NCBI RefSeq assembly: GCF_938039215.1
Contig: NZ_CALHVI010000061.1
Location: 1-36,720, forward strand
From: an uncultured Porphyromonas sp.
GTDB taxonomy: Bacteria > Bacteroidota > Bacteroidia > Bacteroidales > Porphyromonadaceae
Reading direction: 5' to 3'
Length of the DNA: 36,720 nucleotides
The position numbers and the translations under genes were made by a program. Of this stretch, positions 17,383 to 24,276 are shown in pieces. Positions within the stretch are counted from its first letter, which is position 1; each line of letters begins with the position of its first letter. A model generated the notes under the pieces. That model was given only the letters and a program-made list of their open reading frames with translations, ran no database searches and had not been told where the DNA came from.

Positions 17383-17636
17383 CCCAAGGCCAGTCGCTAA
17401 GCCATGGGAAGAGGCGTAGGGAACCGCAAGAAGAAGCTCCCTAAAGGAGAGACGTAGATCGGGCTATTCCTTGTCCGTCTGATCTCCTGCCGAAGTCCTC
17501 CCTCAGCGAAGGGAGGAGTATGGGACGACTAGGCTATTGCACATCTGACCTGCCCTCCAAATTGCCTTGTGGAGGGGGGAGAGAATATATTCCTGAAAAA
17601 ATTAAAGATCTCCATCCTGTTTACACTAATTTATCG
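17383..17636. other. Gene-free stretch upstream of the aldolase promoter
   Basis: Two small hairpins are visible: TCCTCCCT/AGGGAGGA (17496-17517) and CCCTCCA/TGGAGGG (about 17552-17575). Neither has a T-run. No gene was found. Confidence 0.5.
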
Positions 17637-17644
17637 TATATTTG
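17637..17644 (+). promoter_or_regulatory. -7 box of the aldolase promoter
   Basis: TATATTTG matches the Bacteroidetes -7 consensus, 45 nt before the ATG at 17690. The -33 region lacks a clear TTG. The surroundings are AT-rich. Confidence 0.6.
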
Positions 17645-17689
17645 TGGCAAAGAACTAATAAGAGTATCAACTTAAATACTAGAACAATA

Positions 17690-18685
17690 ATGGTTAGTTA
17701 CAAGGAACTCGGCTTGGTCAACACTCGTGAGATGTTTGCCAAGGCTGTCAAGGGTGGCTATGCTATCCCCGCATTCAACTTCAACAACATGGAGCAGCTC
17801 CAGGCTATCATCGGTGCTGCCGTAGAAACGAAGTCCCCCGTCATCCTCCAGGTCTCCAGCGGTGCTCGCAAGTATGCGAACCAGACGCTCCTCCGCTACA
17901 TGGCGCAGGGTGCTGTCGAGTACGCTAAGGAGCTCGGCTGCCCTAACCCACAGATCGCCCTTCACCTCGACCACGGTGATAGCCTCGAGCTCTGCAAGAG
18001 CTGTATCGAAATGGGCTTCTCCTCAGTCATGATCGACGGATCTCACCTTCCTTACGACGAGAACGTAGCTCTGACTCGTTCGGTCGTTGAATACGCTCAC
18101 CAGTTCGACGTAACTGTCGAAGGCGAACTCGGTGTCCTCGCTGGTATCGAAGATGATGTCGTAGCTGAGCACCACACCTACACCGAACCCGAAGAAGTCA
18201 TCGACTTCGTCAACAAGACGGGTGTAGACTCTCTGGCTATCTCCATCGGTACTTCGCACGGGGCTAACAAGTTCACTCCTGAGCAGTGCCACCGTGATGC
18301 GAATGGCATCCTCGTACCTCCCCCCCTCCGCTTCGATATCCTCGCAGAGATCGAAAAGCAGATCCCAGGTTTCCCCATCGTCCTCCACGGTTCTTCTAGC
18401 GTACCTCAGGACGAAGTCGCTACCATCAACCAGTACGGTGGTGCCCTCAAGGACGCTGTCGGTATCCCCGAAGAGCAGCTCCGTCAGGCTTCTAAGAGCG
18501 CTGTCTGCAAGATCAACATCGACTCCGATGGTCGTCTGGCTATGACCGCAGCTATCCGCAAGGTCTTCGCTACGAACCCTGCAGAGTTCGACCCACGTAA
18601 GTACCTCGGTCCAGCTCGTGAGTCTCTGAAGAAGCTCTACATGCACAAGATCGAGAACGTACTCGGCTCCAACAACCGTCTCTAA
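17690..18685 (+). CDS. fba: Class II fructose-1,6-bisphosphate aldolase
   Basis: This 331-residue zinc-dependent enzyme splits fructose-1,6-bisphosphate into dihydroxyacetone phosphate and glyceraldehyde-3-phosphate (glycolysis) and works in reverse in gluconeogenesis. The start at 17690 (MVSYKELGLVNTREMF) fits the family; an upstream in-frame ATG at 17642 lies inside the promoter region. Active-site segments are HLDHGDS (Asp94 catalytic, His95 zinc), EGELGVLAGIED (Glu146), SIGTSHGANKF (His190), LHGSSSVP (His233) and NIDSDGRLAMT (phosphate binding). It is of the longer class IIB type. Monocistronic with its own terminator. Codon use is strongly biased, as for a highly expressed gene. Confidence 0.96.
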   Translation: MVSYKELGLVNTREMFAKAVKGGYAIPAFNFNNMEQLQAIIGAAVETKSPVILQVSSGARKYANQTLLRYMAQGAVEYAKELGCPNPQIALHLDHGDSLELCKSCIEMGFSSVMIDGSHLPYDENVALTRSVVEYAHQFDVTVEGELGVLAGIEDDVVAEHHTYTEPEEVIDFVNKTGVDSLAISIGTSHGANKFTPEQCHRDANGILVPPPLRFDILAEIEKQIPGFPIVLHGSSSVPQDEVATINQYGGALKDAVGIPEEQLRQASKSAVCKINIDSDGRLAMTAAIRKVFATNPAEFDPRKYLGPARESLKKLYMHKIENVLGSNNRL

Positions 18686-18743
18686 GACACTACTAGCTCA
18701 CCCATCGCCCCTGAGCTAGGGACGAGACCGAGCTAAAACAGCA

Positions 18744-18802
18744 AGAGGCTACCTGCCTTCCCATACCCTCGTGGGGGTGGGAGTCAGGTAGCCTCTCTCT
18801 TT
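18744..18802 (+). terminator. Rho-independent terminator after the aldolase gene
   Basis: A 12-bp perfect stem AGAGGCTACCTG (18744-18755) with 18785-18796, then CTCTTTTC. Confidence 0.9.
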
Positions 18803-18828
18803 TCACTCTACCCTATACCCCCTTATAT

Positions 18829-20877
18829 ATGCACCGCCTCTTCACGCTCCGTGAGCATGCCCACGGAGCTTACCCCTTCGACCAAGTCGAGGTGGCGGAC
18901 TTCCGCCCTGCCTTCGCCGAAGCTATCGCTGAGAAGCGTAGTGAGGTCGAGGCCATCATACAGCAAAGCGAAGCTCCGACCTTTGCCAATACCATCGTTG
19001 CTCTGGAGCGAAGTGGAGCAAAGCTCGAATGGCTCTCGGGGATCTTCTACAACCTCCTCCATGCCGAGGCTACAGACCAGCTGATGGAGATCAGTCAGGA
19101 GCTCAGCCCCGAGCTCTCCGCTCTATCCTCATTCATCCTCCTCTCCGAAGGGCTCTTCGCTCGTATCCGAAGTGTCTGGGAGGAGCGTGATCAGTTGGGT
19201 CTAGACCTCGAGGATATGCGCCTACTACAGCGCACGTACGAGAGCTTCAGCGAGAGCGGAGCACTCCTGCCCGAAGACCAGAAGGATCGCCTTCGAGAAG
19301 TGAAGCGCCAGCTCAGCGAGCTTGCCCTCACCTTCGGACAAAACAACCTCAAGGAGCAGGCTCGCTTCCGTCTTTGGGTCGAGGACGAAGCGCAAGTCGC
19401 AGGTCTGCCCGAGTCAGCCCTCGGTGTTGCTCGTGAGCTAGCAGCGAAGGAGGGGAAGCCCCACGGCTACCTCTTCACCCTAGCAGCTCCGAGCTTCTTC
19501 CCCTTCATGCAGCACTGCCCCGATGCTCGCCTTCGCCAAGAGATGTACCGTGCGAAGATGAGCCTTGGAGCTGTCGAGGGTGAGTTTGACAATCGGGATG
19601 TCATCCGTCGCCTTGCCAACCTTCGTCTAGAACTTGCCCAGCTCCTCGGGCACAAGACCTTCGCCTCAAAGGTGCTCACTAAGCGCATGGCAGGGAGCTC
19701 TGAAGCTGTCTATCGCCTGCTGGACGAACTCCTAGAGGCCTACCTTCCCGTGGCGAAGGACGAGCTGGCCAAGGTCGAAGCCTTCGCTCGTGAAGCAGGC
19801 GAGACCGAGGCGCTACAACCCTGGGACTGGAGCTACTGGGCCGAACGCTACAAGAAGGCCTTCTACAAGCTGGATGAAGAGGAACTCCGTCCTTACTTCG
19901 AGCTCTCTCGGGTCTCCACTGCGATCTTCTCCCTCGCCACCCGTCTCTACGGGATCCACTTCATCGAGCGCACCGACCTCCCCGTCTACCACCCCGATGT
20001 CCACACCTACGAAGTGCAGGATCGGGATGGTTCGTACCTCGGTCTACTCTACACCGACTTCTTCCCTCGTGAAGGGAAGCAAAGCGGAGCTTGGATGAAT
20101 AACCTCCAAGAGCAGTACCACACCGCCACGGGCGAAGACCACCGTCCGCACATCGTGCTCGTGATGAACTTCACCCAGCCCGTCGGCGACCGCCCTGCGC
20201 TCTTGACCCCAGGGGAGGTACGTACCTTCCTGCACGAGTTCGGTCATGCCCTCCACGGCATGCTGGCCAAGGCTCGATACAGCTCACTCAGCGGGACGAA
20301 TGTCGTCCGTGACTTCGTCGAGCTTCCTAGCCAACTGATGGAGAATTGGCTCGACCAGCGGGAGTGGCTCCAGAGCTTTGCCCTGCACTACGAGACGGCA
20401 GAGGCTCTCCCCGAAGCCCTCATCGAGCGCATGGAGCGTGCCCGCCACTTCCTCGTGGGCTATGCAGCCTGCCGTCAGCTGAGCTTCGGCTACCTCGACA
20501 TGGCTTGGCATACGATCACGGAGCCCCTTGCAAAAGGGCTCGACACGAAGGCTTTTGAAGAAGAAGCATGGGCTAAGGCCGTCCTTCTACCCGCTTCGCC
20601 TGCCCCCTGTCAGATGAGTACGGCCTTCGGGCACATCTTCTCGGGTGGCTACAGCGCAGGCTATTACGGCTACAAGTGGGCAGAGGTGCTGGATGCCGAT
20701 GCCTTCGCTGCCTTCCAAGAGGAAGGGATCTTCTCAAGCGAGACAGCTCAGCGCTTCCGTGACTGCGTCCTATCGCAGGGCGACCGTGAGGATGCCGAGG
20801 TGCTCTATGAGCGCTTCCGAGGACAAGCCCCCTCCATCAAGGCGCTTCTCCAGAGAGACGGCATCGAGAGCCGCTAG
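18829..20877 (+). CDS. M3-family zinc oligopeptidase (Dcp/OpdA-like)
   Basis: This 682-residue thermolysin-like metallopeptidase degrades short peptides; M3A members include peptidyl-dipeptidase Dcp and oligopeptidase A. The zinc site is FLHEFGHALHGM (His469, Glu470, His473) with the third ligand Glu498 in FVELPSQLMENW, at the family's 25-residue spacing from His473. The C-terminal substrate-binding glycine/tyrosine segment is FSGGYSAGYYGYKWAEVLDADAF. There is no signal peptide, so it is probably cytosolic. Length is normal. It starts 26 nt after the aldolase terminator and no TAnnTTTG box is seen in between. Which dipeptidyl specificity it has cannot be decided here. Confidence 0.93.
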   Translation: MHRLFTLREHAHGAYPFDQVEVADFRPAFAEAIAEKRSEVEAIIQQSEAPTFANTIVALERSGAKLEWLSGIFYNLLHAEATDQLMEISQELSPELSALSSFILLSEGLFARIRSVWEERDQLGLDLEDMRLLQRTYESFSESGALLPEDQKDRLREVKRQLSELALTFGQNNLKEQARFRLWVEDEAQVAGLPESALGVARELAAKEGKPHGYLFTLAAPSFFPFMQHCPDARLRQEMYRAKMSLGAVEGEFDNRDVIRRLANLRLELAQLLGHKTFASKVLTKRMAGSSEAVYRLLDELLEAYLPVAKDELAKVEAFAREAGETEALQPWDWSYWAERYKKAFYKLDEEELRPYFELSRVSTAIFSLATRLYGIHFIERTDLPVYHPDVHTYEVQDRDGSYLGLLYTDFFPREGKQSGAWMNNLQEQYHTATGEDHRPHIVLVMNFTQPVGDRPALLTPGEVRTFLHEFGHALHGMLAKARYSSLSGTNVVRDFVELPSQLMENWLDQREWLQSFALHYETAEALPEALIERMERARHFLVGYAACRQLSFGYLDMAWHTITEPLAKGLDTKAFEEEAWAKAVLLPASPAPCQMSTAFGHIFSGGYSAGYYGYKWAEVLDADAFAAFQEEGIFSSETAQRFRDCVLSQGDREDAEVLYERFRGQAPSIKALLQRDGIESR

Positions 20878-20893
20878 TCCCCCTCTTTGCCCC

Positions 20894-20938
20894 ATCCCCA
20901 CCGCCACTGATATTCGTGACGGTGGGGATAGCTTTTTC
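20894..20938 (+). terminator. Rho-independent terminator after the M3 peptidase gene
   Basis: A 10-bp perfect outer stem ATCCCCACCG (20894-20903) with 20920-20929, inner CAC/GTG pairing, tail AGCTTTTTCTC. Confidence 0.88.
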
Positions 20939-21022
20939 TCAAAGCTACAAGGCTGGAAGGTCAAGGCTCAGCTTCCCTTGAGAAGGGAGCAAAGGAGCCC
21001 TTCTAAAGAGGATCTACCAAGA

Positions 21023-21125
21023 GGCGAAAAAACGACCTACGGTAGGTCGCCGAAAAAACCTACTGTGGGTCGCCTCACCGACCTACCGTAGGTCGTCTTA
21101 CCGACCCACAGTGGGTCCTAAAAGA
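21023..21125 (+). repeat. Palindrome array 4 (four units)
   Basis: Units lie at 21033-21049, 21057-21072, 21079-21095 and 21102-21118. Spacers are CCGAAAA (as in array 1), CCTCAC (as in array 2) and TCTTAC. Unit 4 has matching changes in both arms (CGACCCAC with GTGGGTC). It starts after GGCGAAAAAA. Located between the M3 peptidase terminator and the promoter of an outer-membrane protein gene. Confidence 0.9.
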
Positions 21126-21250
21126 GTTCGCATGCAAGGGCGAATTATAATGTACTAGTTCACCCTCTTGAAGAGGTCAAAAGTTCTACTTCCTATCAGA
21201 AGCTAGAAAACAATCAATCAGCTGATAGACAGATAATTACAAGATTAGAT

Positions 21251-21258
21251 TATCTTTG
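21251..21258 (+). promoter_or_regulatory. -7 box upstream of the outer-membrane protein gene
   Basis: TATCTTTG, the consensus -7 box, lies 30 nt before the ATG at 21289. The upstream sequence is AT-rich, and I see no clear TTG at -33. Confidence 0.6.
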
Positions 21259-21288
21259 CGTCGTTGAACACCTAAAACAAATGTGTGT

Positions 21289-22095
21289 ATGAAGAAATTC
21301 TCTACTCTTATGCTGAGCCTCGCCCTCGGTGGCACGCTTGCAGCTCAGACTCCCAAGTTCACGCCTGACCACGGCGCTCTGCTTGACGGCAAGACGATCG
21401 TCAAGGCTAACATCACCAGCCCTGCGCTCAACAACTACAGCTTCGCTGCCGAACGCATTCTCACCAAGGGCCTCGGCCTCCAGCTCGGTATCGCTACGAT
21501 GCCCAAGGGCTCCCTTCCCCTCGTCTCAACCTTCGAGAAGAGCCTAGGTAGCGATACGAACCTCGGCGCTCTGAAGCTCCAATCCTTCTACATCACCCCT
21601 GAACTCCGCTGGTACACGGGCGGTGGTTATGGCCACGGCTTCTATCTGATGGCTTACTACCGCTATCAGAGCTACAACCTCTCTGGCTACACATTCGCCC
21701 TCGACGTACACGAGAATGGAGCTGGCGCTGGTAAGCCTGTCAAGGTAGGTCTCTCTGGGGACTTCAAGACCAATAGCCTCGGTATCGGTCTCGGTGCACA
21801 GTGGCTCTTCGGTCGCAACAAGAACATCGTCCTCGACTGGAACATCCTCGGTGTGCACGCTGGTCGTGGTAAGATCAACTTCTCGGGTGACTTCTCTGCT
21901 GCTACCAACCTCTCTGATGCCGAACTCGAAGACCTGCGTAAGGAACTTAGCGATGGTATCACCGACATACCTACCGTCACTGTCGGTGGTAAGGATATCA
22001 GCCTCGACAAGACGGGCAAGAAGGTCTCGCTCAACAATGTGGCTACTCCTTGGGCTTGGATCCGTGCCTCTGTCTCTCTCGGTTTCCGCTTCTAA
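21289..22095 (+). CDS. Outer-membrane beta-barrel protein, function unknown
   Basis: This 268-residue exported protein starts MKKFSTLMLSLALGGTLAAQ, a clear signal peptide. I take ATG 21289; an in-frame GTG at 21283 only adds two residues. The mature part has the pattern of small Bacteroidetes outer-membrane barrels: KTIVKANITSPALNNYSFAAERILTKGLGLQLGI, then MPKGSLP, SFYITPELRWYTGGG, FYLMAYYRYQSY, GIGLGAQWLFG, and a C-terminal phenylalanine (VSLGFRF). I recognise the general family (unnamed outer-membrane proteins of the order) but not a function. Monocistronic. Strong C-ending codon bias suggests high expression. Confidence 0.82.
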   Translation: MKKFSTLMLSLALGGTLAAQTPKFTPDHGALLDGKTIVKANITSPALNNYSFAAERILTKGLGLQLGIATMPKGSLPLVSTFEKSLGSDTNLGALKLQSFYITPELRWYTGGGYGHGFYLMAYYRYQSYNLSGYTFALDVHENGAGAGKPVKVGLSGDFKTNSLGIGLGAQWLFGRNKNIVLDWNILGVHAGRGKINFSGDFSAATNLSDAELEDLRKELSDGITDIPTVTVGGKDISLDKTGKKVSLNNVATPWAWIRASVSLGFRF

Positions 22096-22128
22096 GCTCC
22101 CGAGCAGGGCATAGTCCTTCATAAAAAG

Positions 22129-22168
22129 AATCCCCCACAGCGATACGCTCGTATCGCTGTGGGGGATT
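22129..22168. terminator. Bidirectional terminator between convergent genes
   Basis: A 19-bp perfect stem (AATCCCCCACAGCGATACG at 22129-22147 with 22150-22168) around a CT centre, flanked by AAAAAG on the left and TTTCCTTTTTT on the right. It serves the plus gene ending at 22095 and the minus-strand operon ending at 22193. Confidence 0.95.
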
Positions 22169-22192
22169 TCCTTTTTTAGCCTAGGGGAAGAG

Positions 22193-23260
22193 CTACTTCT
22201 GCATCTGCTCCTTGATTCTCTTGATCCAGAGGGAAAGAACTTTGGCTGAGGTATCGATGAAGAGATCCTTCTCGTCGGTGCGCTTCAGTTCGCCTACGAT
22301 CTTGATATCGGGCTCGATACCGAACTCGACATCCTTGCCCGCTGCATCATAGGTACGAGAGGCAGAGAAGCGTATGCCCCAACCATTGGGAAGCTCCGAC
22401 GACATCGGTAGGCCTGCTCCCCCACCCGTCTTCACACCGATGATCCGTACATGAGGCAAGCCTTTCATCCGAAGGACAAAGTCATTAGCCGCACTATACA
22501 CACCCTGATTGACGAGGACAAAGACGGGCTTTAGCCAGATCGTACCCCGAGTAAGGGGCTCAAGGTAGATAGGCACTTGACGAGAGAAGTCATTGTGTCC
22601 AGGCCCCGTCTTGTGGGACATATAGCCCACAAGCCTGCGCTCTCGTATGAAGTGCCGAGCTAGGAGATCCGAAGTCGTGACCTGTCCTCCGCCATTACCT
22701 CTAAGGTCAAGGATCAGGCCATCACAAGCACGCAGACGATTGAGCGCTGCAGAGATATTGCCATCCGAAAGCCCTGCATTGAACGAAGCCACACGAATGT
22801 ACCCCAGCGGGATCTCCCGCTTCCCTTCGTCGGGATAGTCCAGCGCCTTGTAGGCCAGTGCCCCTGCGATCTTGTAGTCTTCGCCCAAGTAGCGATCTAT
22901 CAGCTCAGCATCGAAGGTACGAGGCCCATCGGTGCGCCACTTCCAGTAGCGACTTAGGTCAAAGGTCGAAGCGAGATTGACGTGTCCATCCTTCAGCTCC
23001 GAGAGTAGCTCCGTCATGATGAGAAAGAGGGAATCCGTCGTCATCTGGGGGCGAAGGTCACGGCGGTGCTTATGGTAGAGGTCACGCCAAGTCGTGCCTG
23101 CGGGGAGCTTCAGATCGAAGTAGCAGTAGTTGCGATCTAGGATCTGCCAGAGGGCATCATAGTTGGTATAGGGATCCGAAGTAAACTCCTTCTCCGTCGA
23201 GCAGCTCACGAAGAAGAGCGAGGCGAGGAGCGTACAGAGAGTGGTGATACAGCGCTTCAT
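22193..23260 (-). CDS. S41-family (C-terminal processing/tricorn-type) peptidase lipoprotein
   Basis: This 355-residue serine peptidase has a lipoprotein signal ending FFVSC (Cys20). The N-terminal helical part includes YDALWQILDRNYCYFDLK and LSELKDGHVNL. The S41 catalytic domain starts IPLGYIRVASF, with LDLRGNGGGQ (strand and oxyanion loop) and VLVNQGVYSAANDF holding the probable nucleophile Ser256, then GVKTGGGAGLP. No canonical PDZ domain is obvious, as in short Bacteroidetes S41 proteins. It is the last gene of the parC run, 3 nt after the DUF3316-like gene. Substrate unknown; probably periplasmic or surface proteins. Confidence 0.88.
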   Translation of the reverse strand: MKRCITTLCTLLASLFFVSCSTEKEFTSDPYTNYDALWQILDRNYCYFDLKLPAGTTWRDLYHKHRRDLRPQMTTDSLFLIMTELLSELKDGHVNLASTFDLSRYWKWRTDGPRTFDAELIDRYLGEDYKIAGALAYKALDYPDEGKREIPLGYIRVASFNAGLSDGNISAALNRLRACDGLILDLRGNGGGQVTTSDLLARHFIRERRLVGYMSHKTGPGHNDFSRQVPIYLEPLTRGTIWLKPVFVLVNQGVYSAANDFVLRMKGLPHVRIIGVKTGGGAGLPMSSELPNGWGIRFSASRTYDAAGKDVEFGIEPDIKIVGELKRTDEKDLFIDTSAKVLSLWIKRIKEQMQK

Positions 23261-23263
23261 GAC

Positions 23264-24259
23264 TTAGAAGGGAACTAGGGATGAGTACTTGGTGGCTGTA
23301 CGACGACCCTCCAAGGGTAAGAAGCGGGTCGTCACACCGATGAGTAGGCTATGCTGGTGGCGATAGGCCTTGATCTGATTGAGCTCCGTACGGCGATAGT
23401 CCCAGCGATACCCGACAGAGAGCGTCAGGTAGTCAAGCAGGGGAACGTCCAGACTCGACAGCAGATAAAGCTCGGGACTAGAGAAGGGATGCGTCAGGGA
23501 TAGTCGGCGGGTGGGCTTGTTGTAATAGTAGAGTTCAAAGAAACTCTCTCCGAACTCCTGCGCAAAGGCTACCCCTAGCAGGTCGGTATGAGCATAGGTC
23601 TTGAAGAGCAGGGGGAAGCGCTCCGTACCCAAGCGGCGGGTATAGAGGGCAGAGAGCCCAAGTGAGAGAGCGACATCCAGAGCTACGGGGTTATTCCCAT
23701 TGCGTGTACTGAAGGCACCGCCACCGAAGCCTACGATACTTCCTCCCAGATACAGCCGTCCTGCCTTCCCCTCCATCACACGACGTAGATAGCCCCAGTC
23801 ATAGCGCAAGCCGAGGCTATAGATCATAGCATTGCCCGCAGGATTGGTCGTGAGGGCTAGATCCAGCCCTAGGAGCGTATGTCTTAGCCAGCGGGGATCT
23901 GTCGCCCGTGGAGTATAGGCAAAGAGCGAACCCTTCGCCTCGGTCTGCTCAGAGAGACCTCGGTAGCCAAGCCGAGAGGTCTCCGAGAGGTAGCTATACA
24001 CACGTCCACCATAGTTCAGCGGAGTTAGGTAGGTATTACCTAGACGTATCCCCCCGATACCGAGGTACTGACTATGACTGGTGACATTGCTCATTCGGCT
24101 CTGAGGCTCGGGCAGAGAGAGGAAGCTCTTCGCCACCGAGCCTTGACTGAGGCTATCCTCCACTCCACACTGCCCCATCAGAGGCTCCAGCGACAAGAGC
24201 TGGAAGAGGAGTACACCGAGGAGGAAGAAGAGCGATCGAGAGAAGGCTGATCTATTCAT
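23264..24259 (-). CDS. DUF3316-like exported protein
   Basis: This 331-residue protein has an N-terminal signal (about residues 1-30, ending EPLMGQ). The mature part alternates strands with glycine and aromatic residues (YLGIGGIRLGNTYLTPLNYGGRVYSY, LGLRYDWGYL, ELYYYNKPTRR, LSVGYRWDYRRTE), as in outer-membrane barrels. The pattern matches what I know of the Bacteroidales DUF3316 family, which has no established function. It lies 17 nt after parC and 3 nt before the S41 peptidase, so all three are likely one transcript. Confidence 0.72.
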   Translation of the reverse strand: MNRSAFSRSLFFLLGVLLFQLLSLEPLMGQCGVEDSLSQGSVAKSFLSLPEPQSRMSNVTSHSQYLGIGGIRLGNTYLTPLNYGGRVYSYLSETSRLGYRGLSEQTEAKGSLFAYTPRATDPRWLRHTLLGLDLALTTNPAGNAMIYSLGLRYDWGYLRRVMEGKAGRLYLGGSIVGFGGGAFSTRNGNNPVALDVALSLGLSALYTRRLGTERFPLLFKTYAHTDLLGVAFAQEFGESFFELYYYNKPTRRLSLTHPFSSPELYLLSSLDVPLLDYLTLSVGYRWDYRRTELNQIKAYRHQHSLLIGVTTRFLPLEGRRTATKYSSLVPF

Positions 24260-24276
24260 CTAGGTAAGGGTATGGG

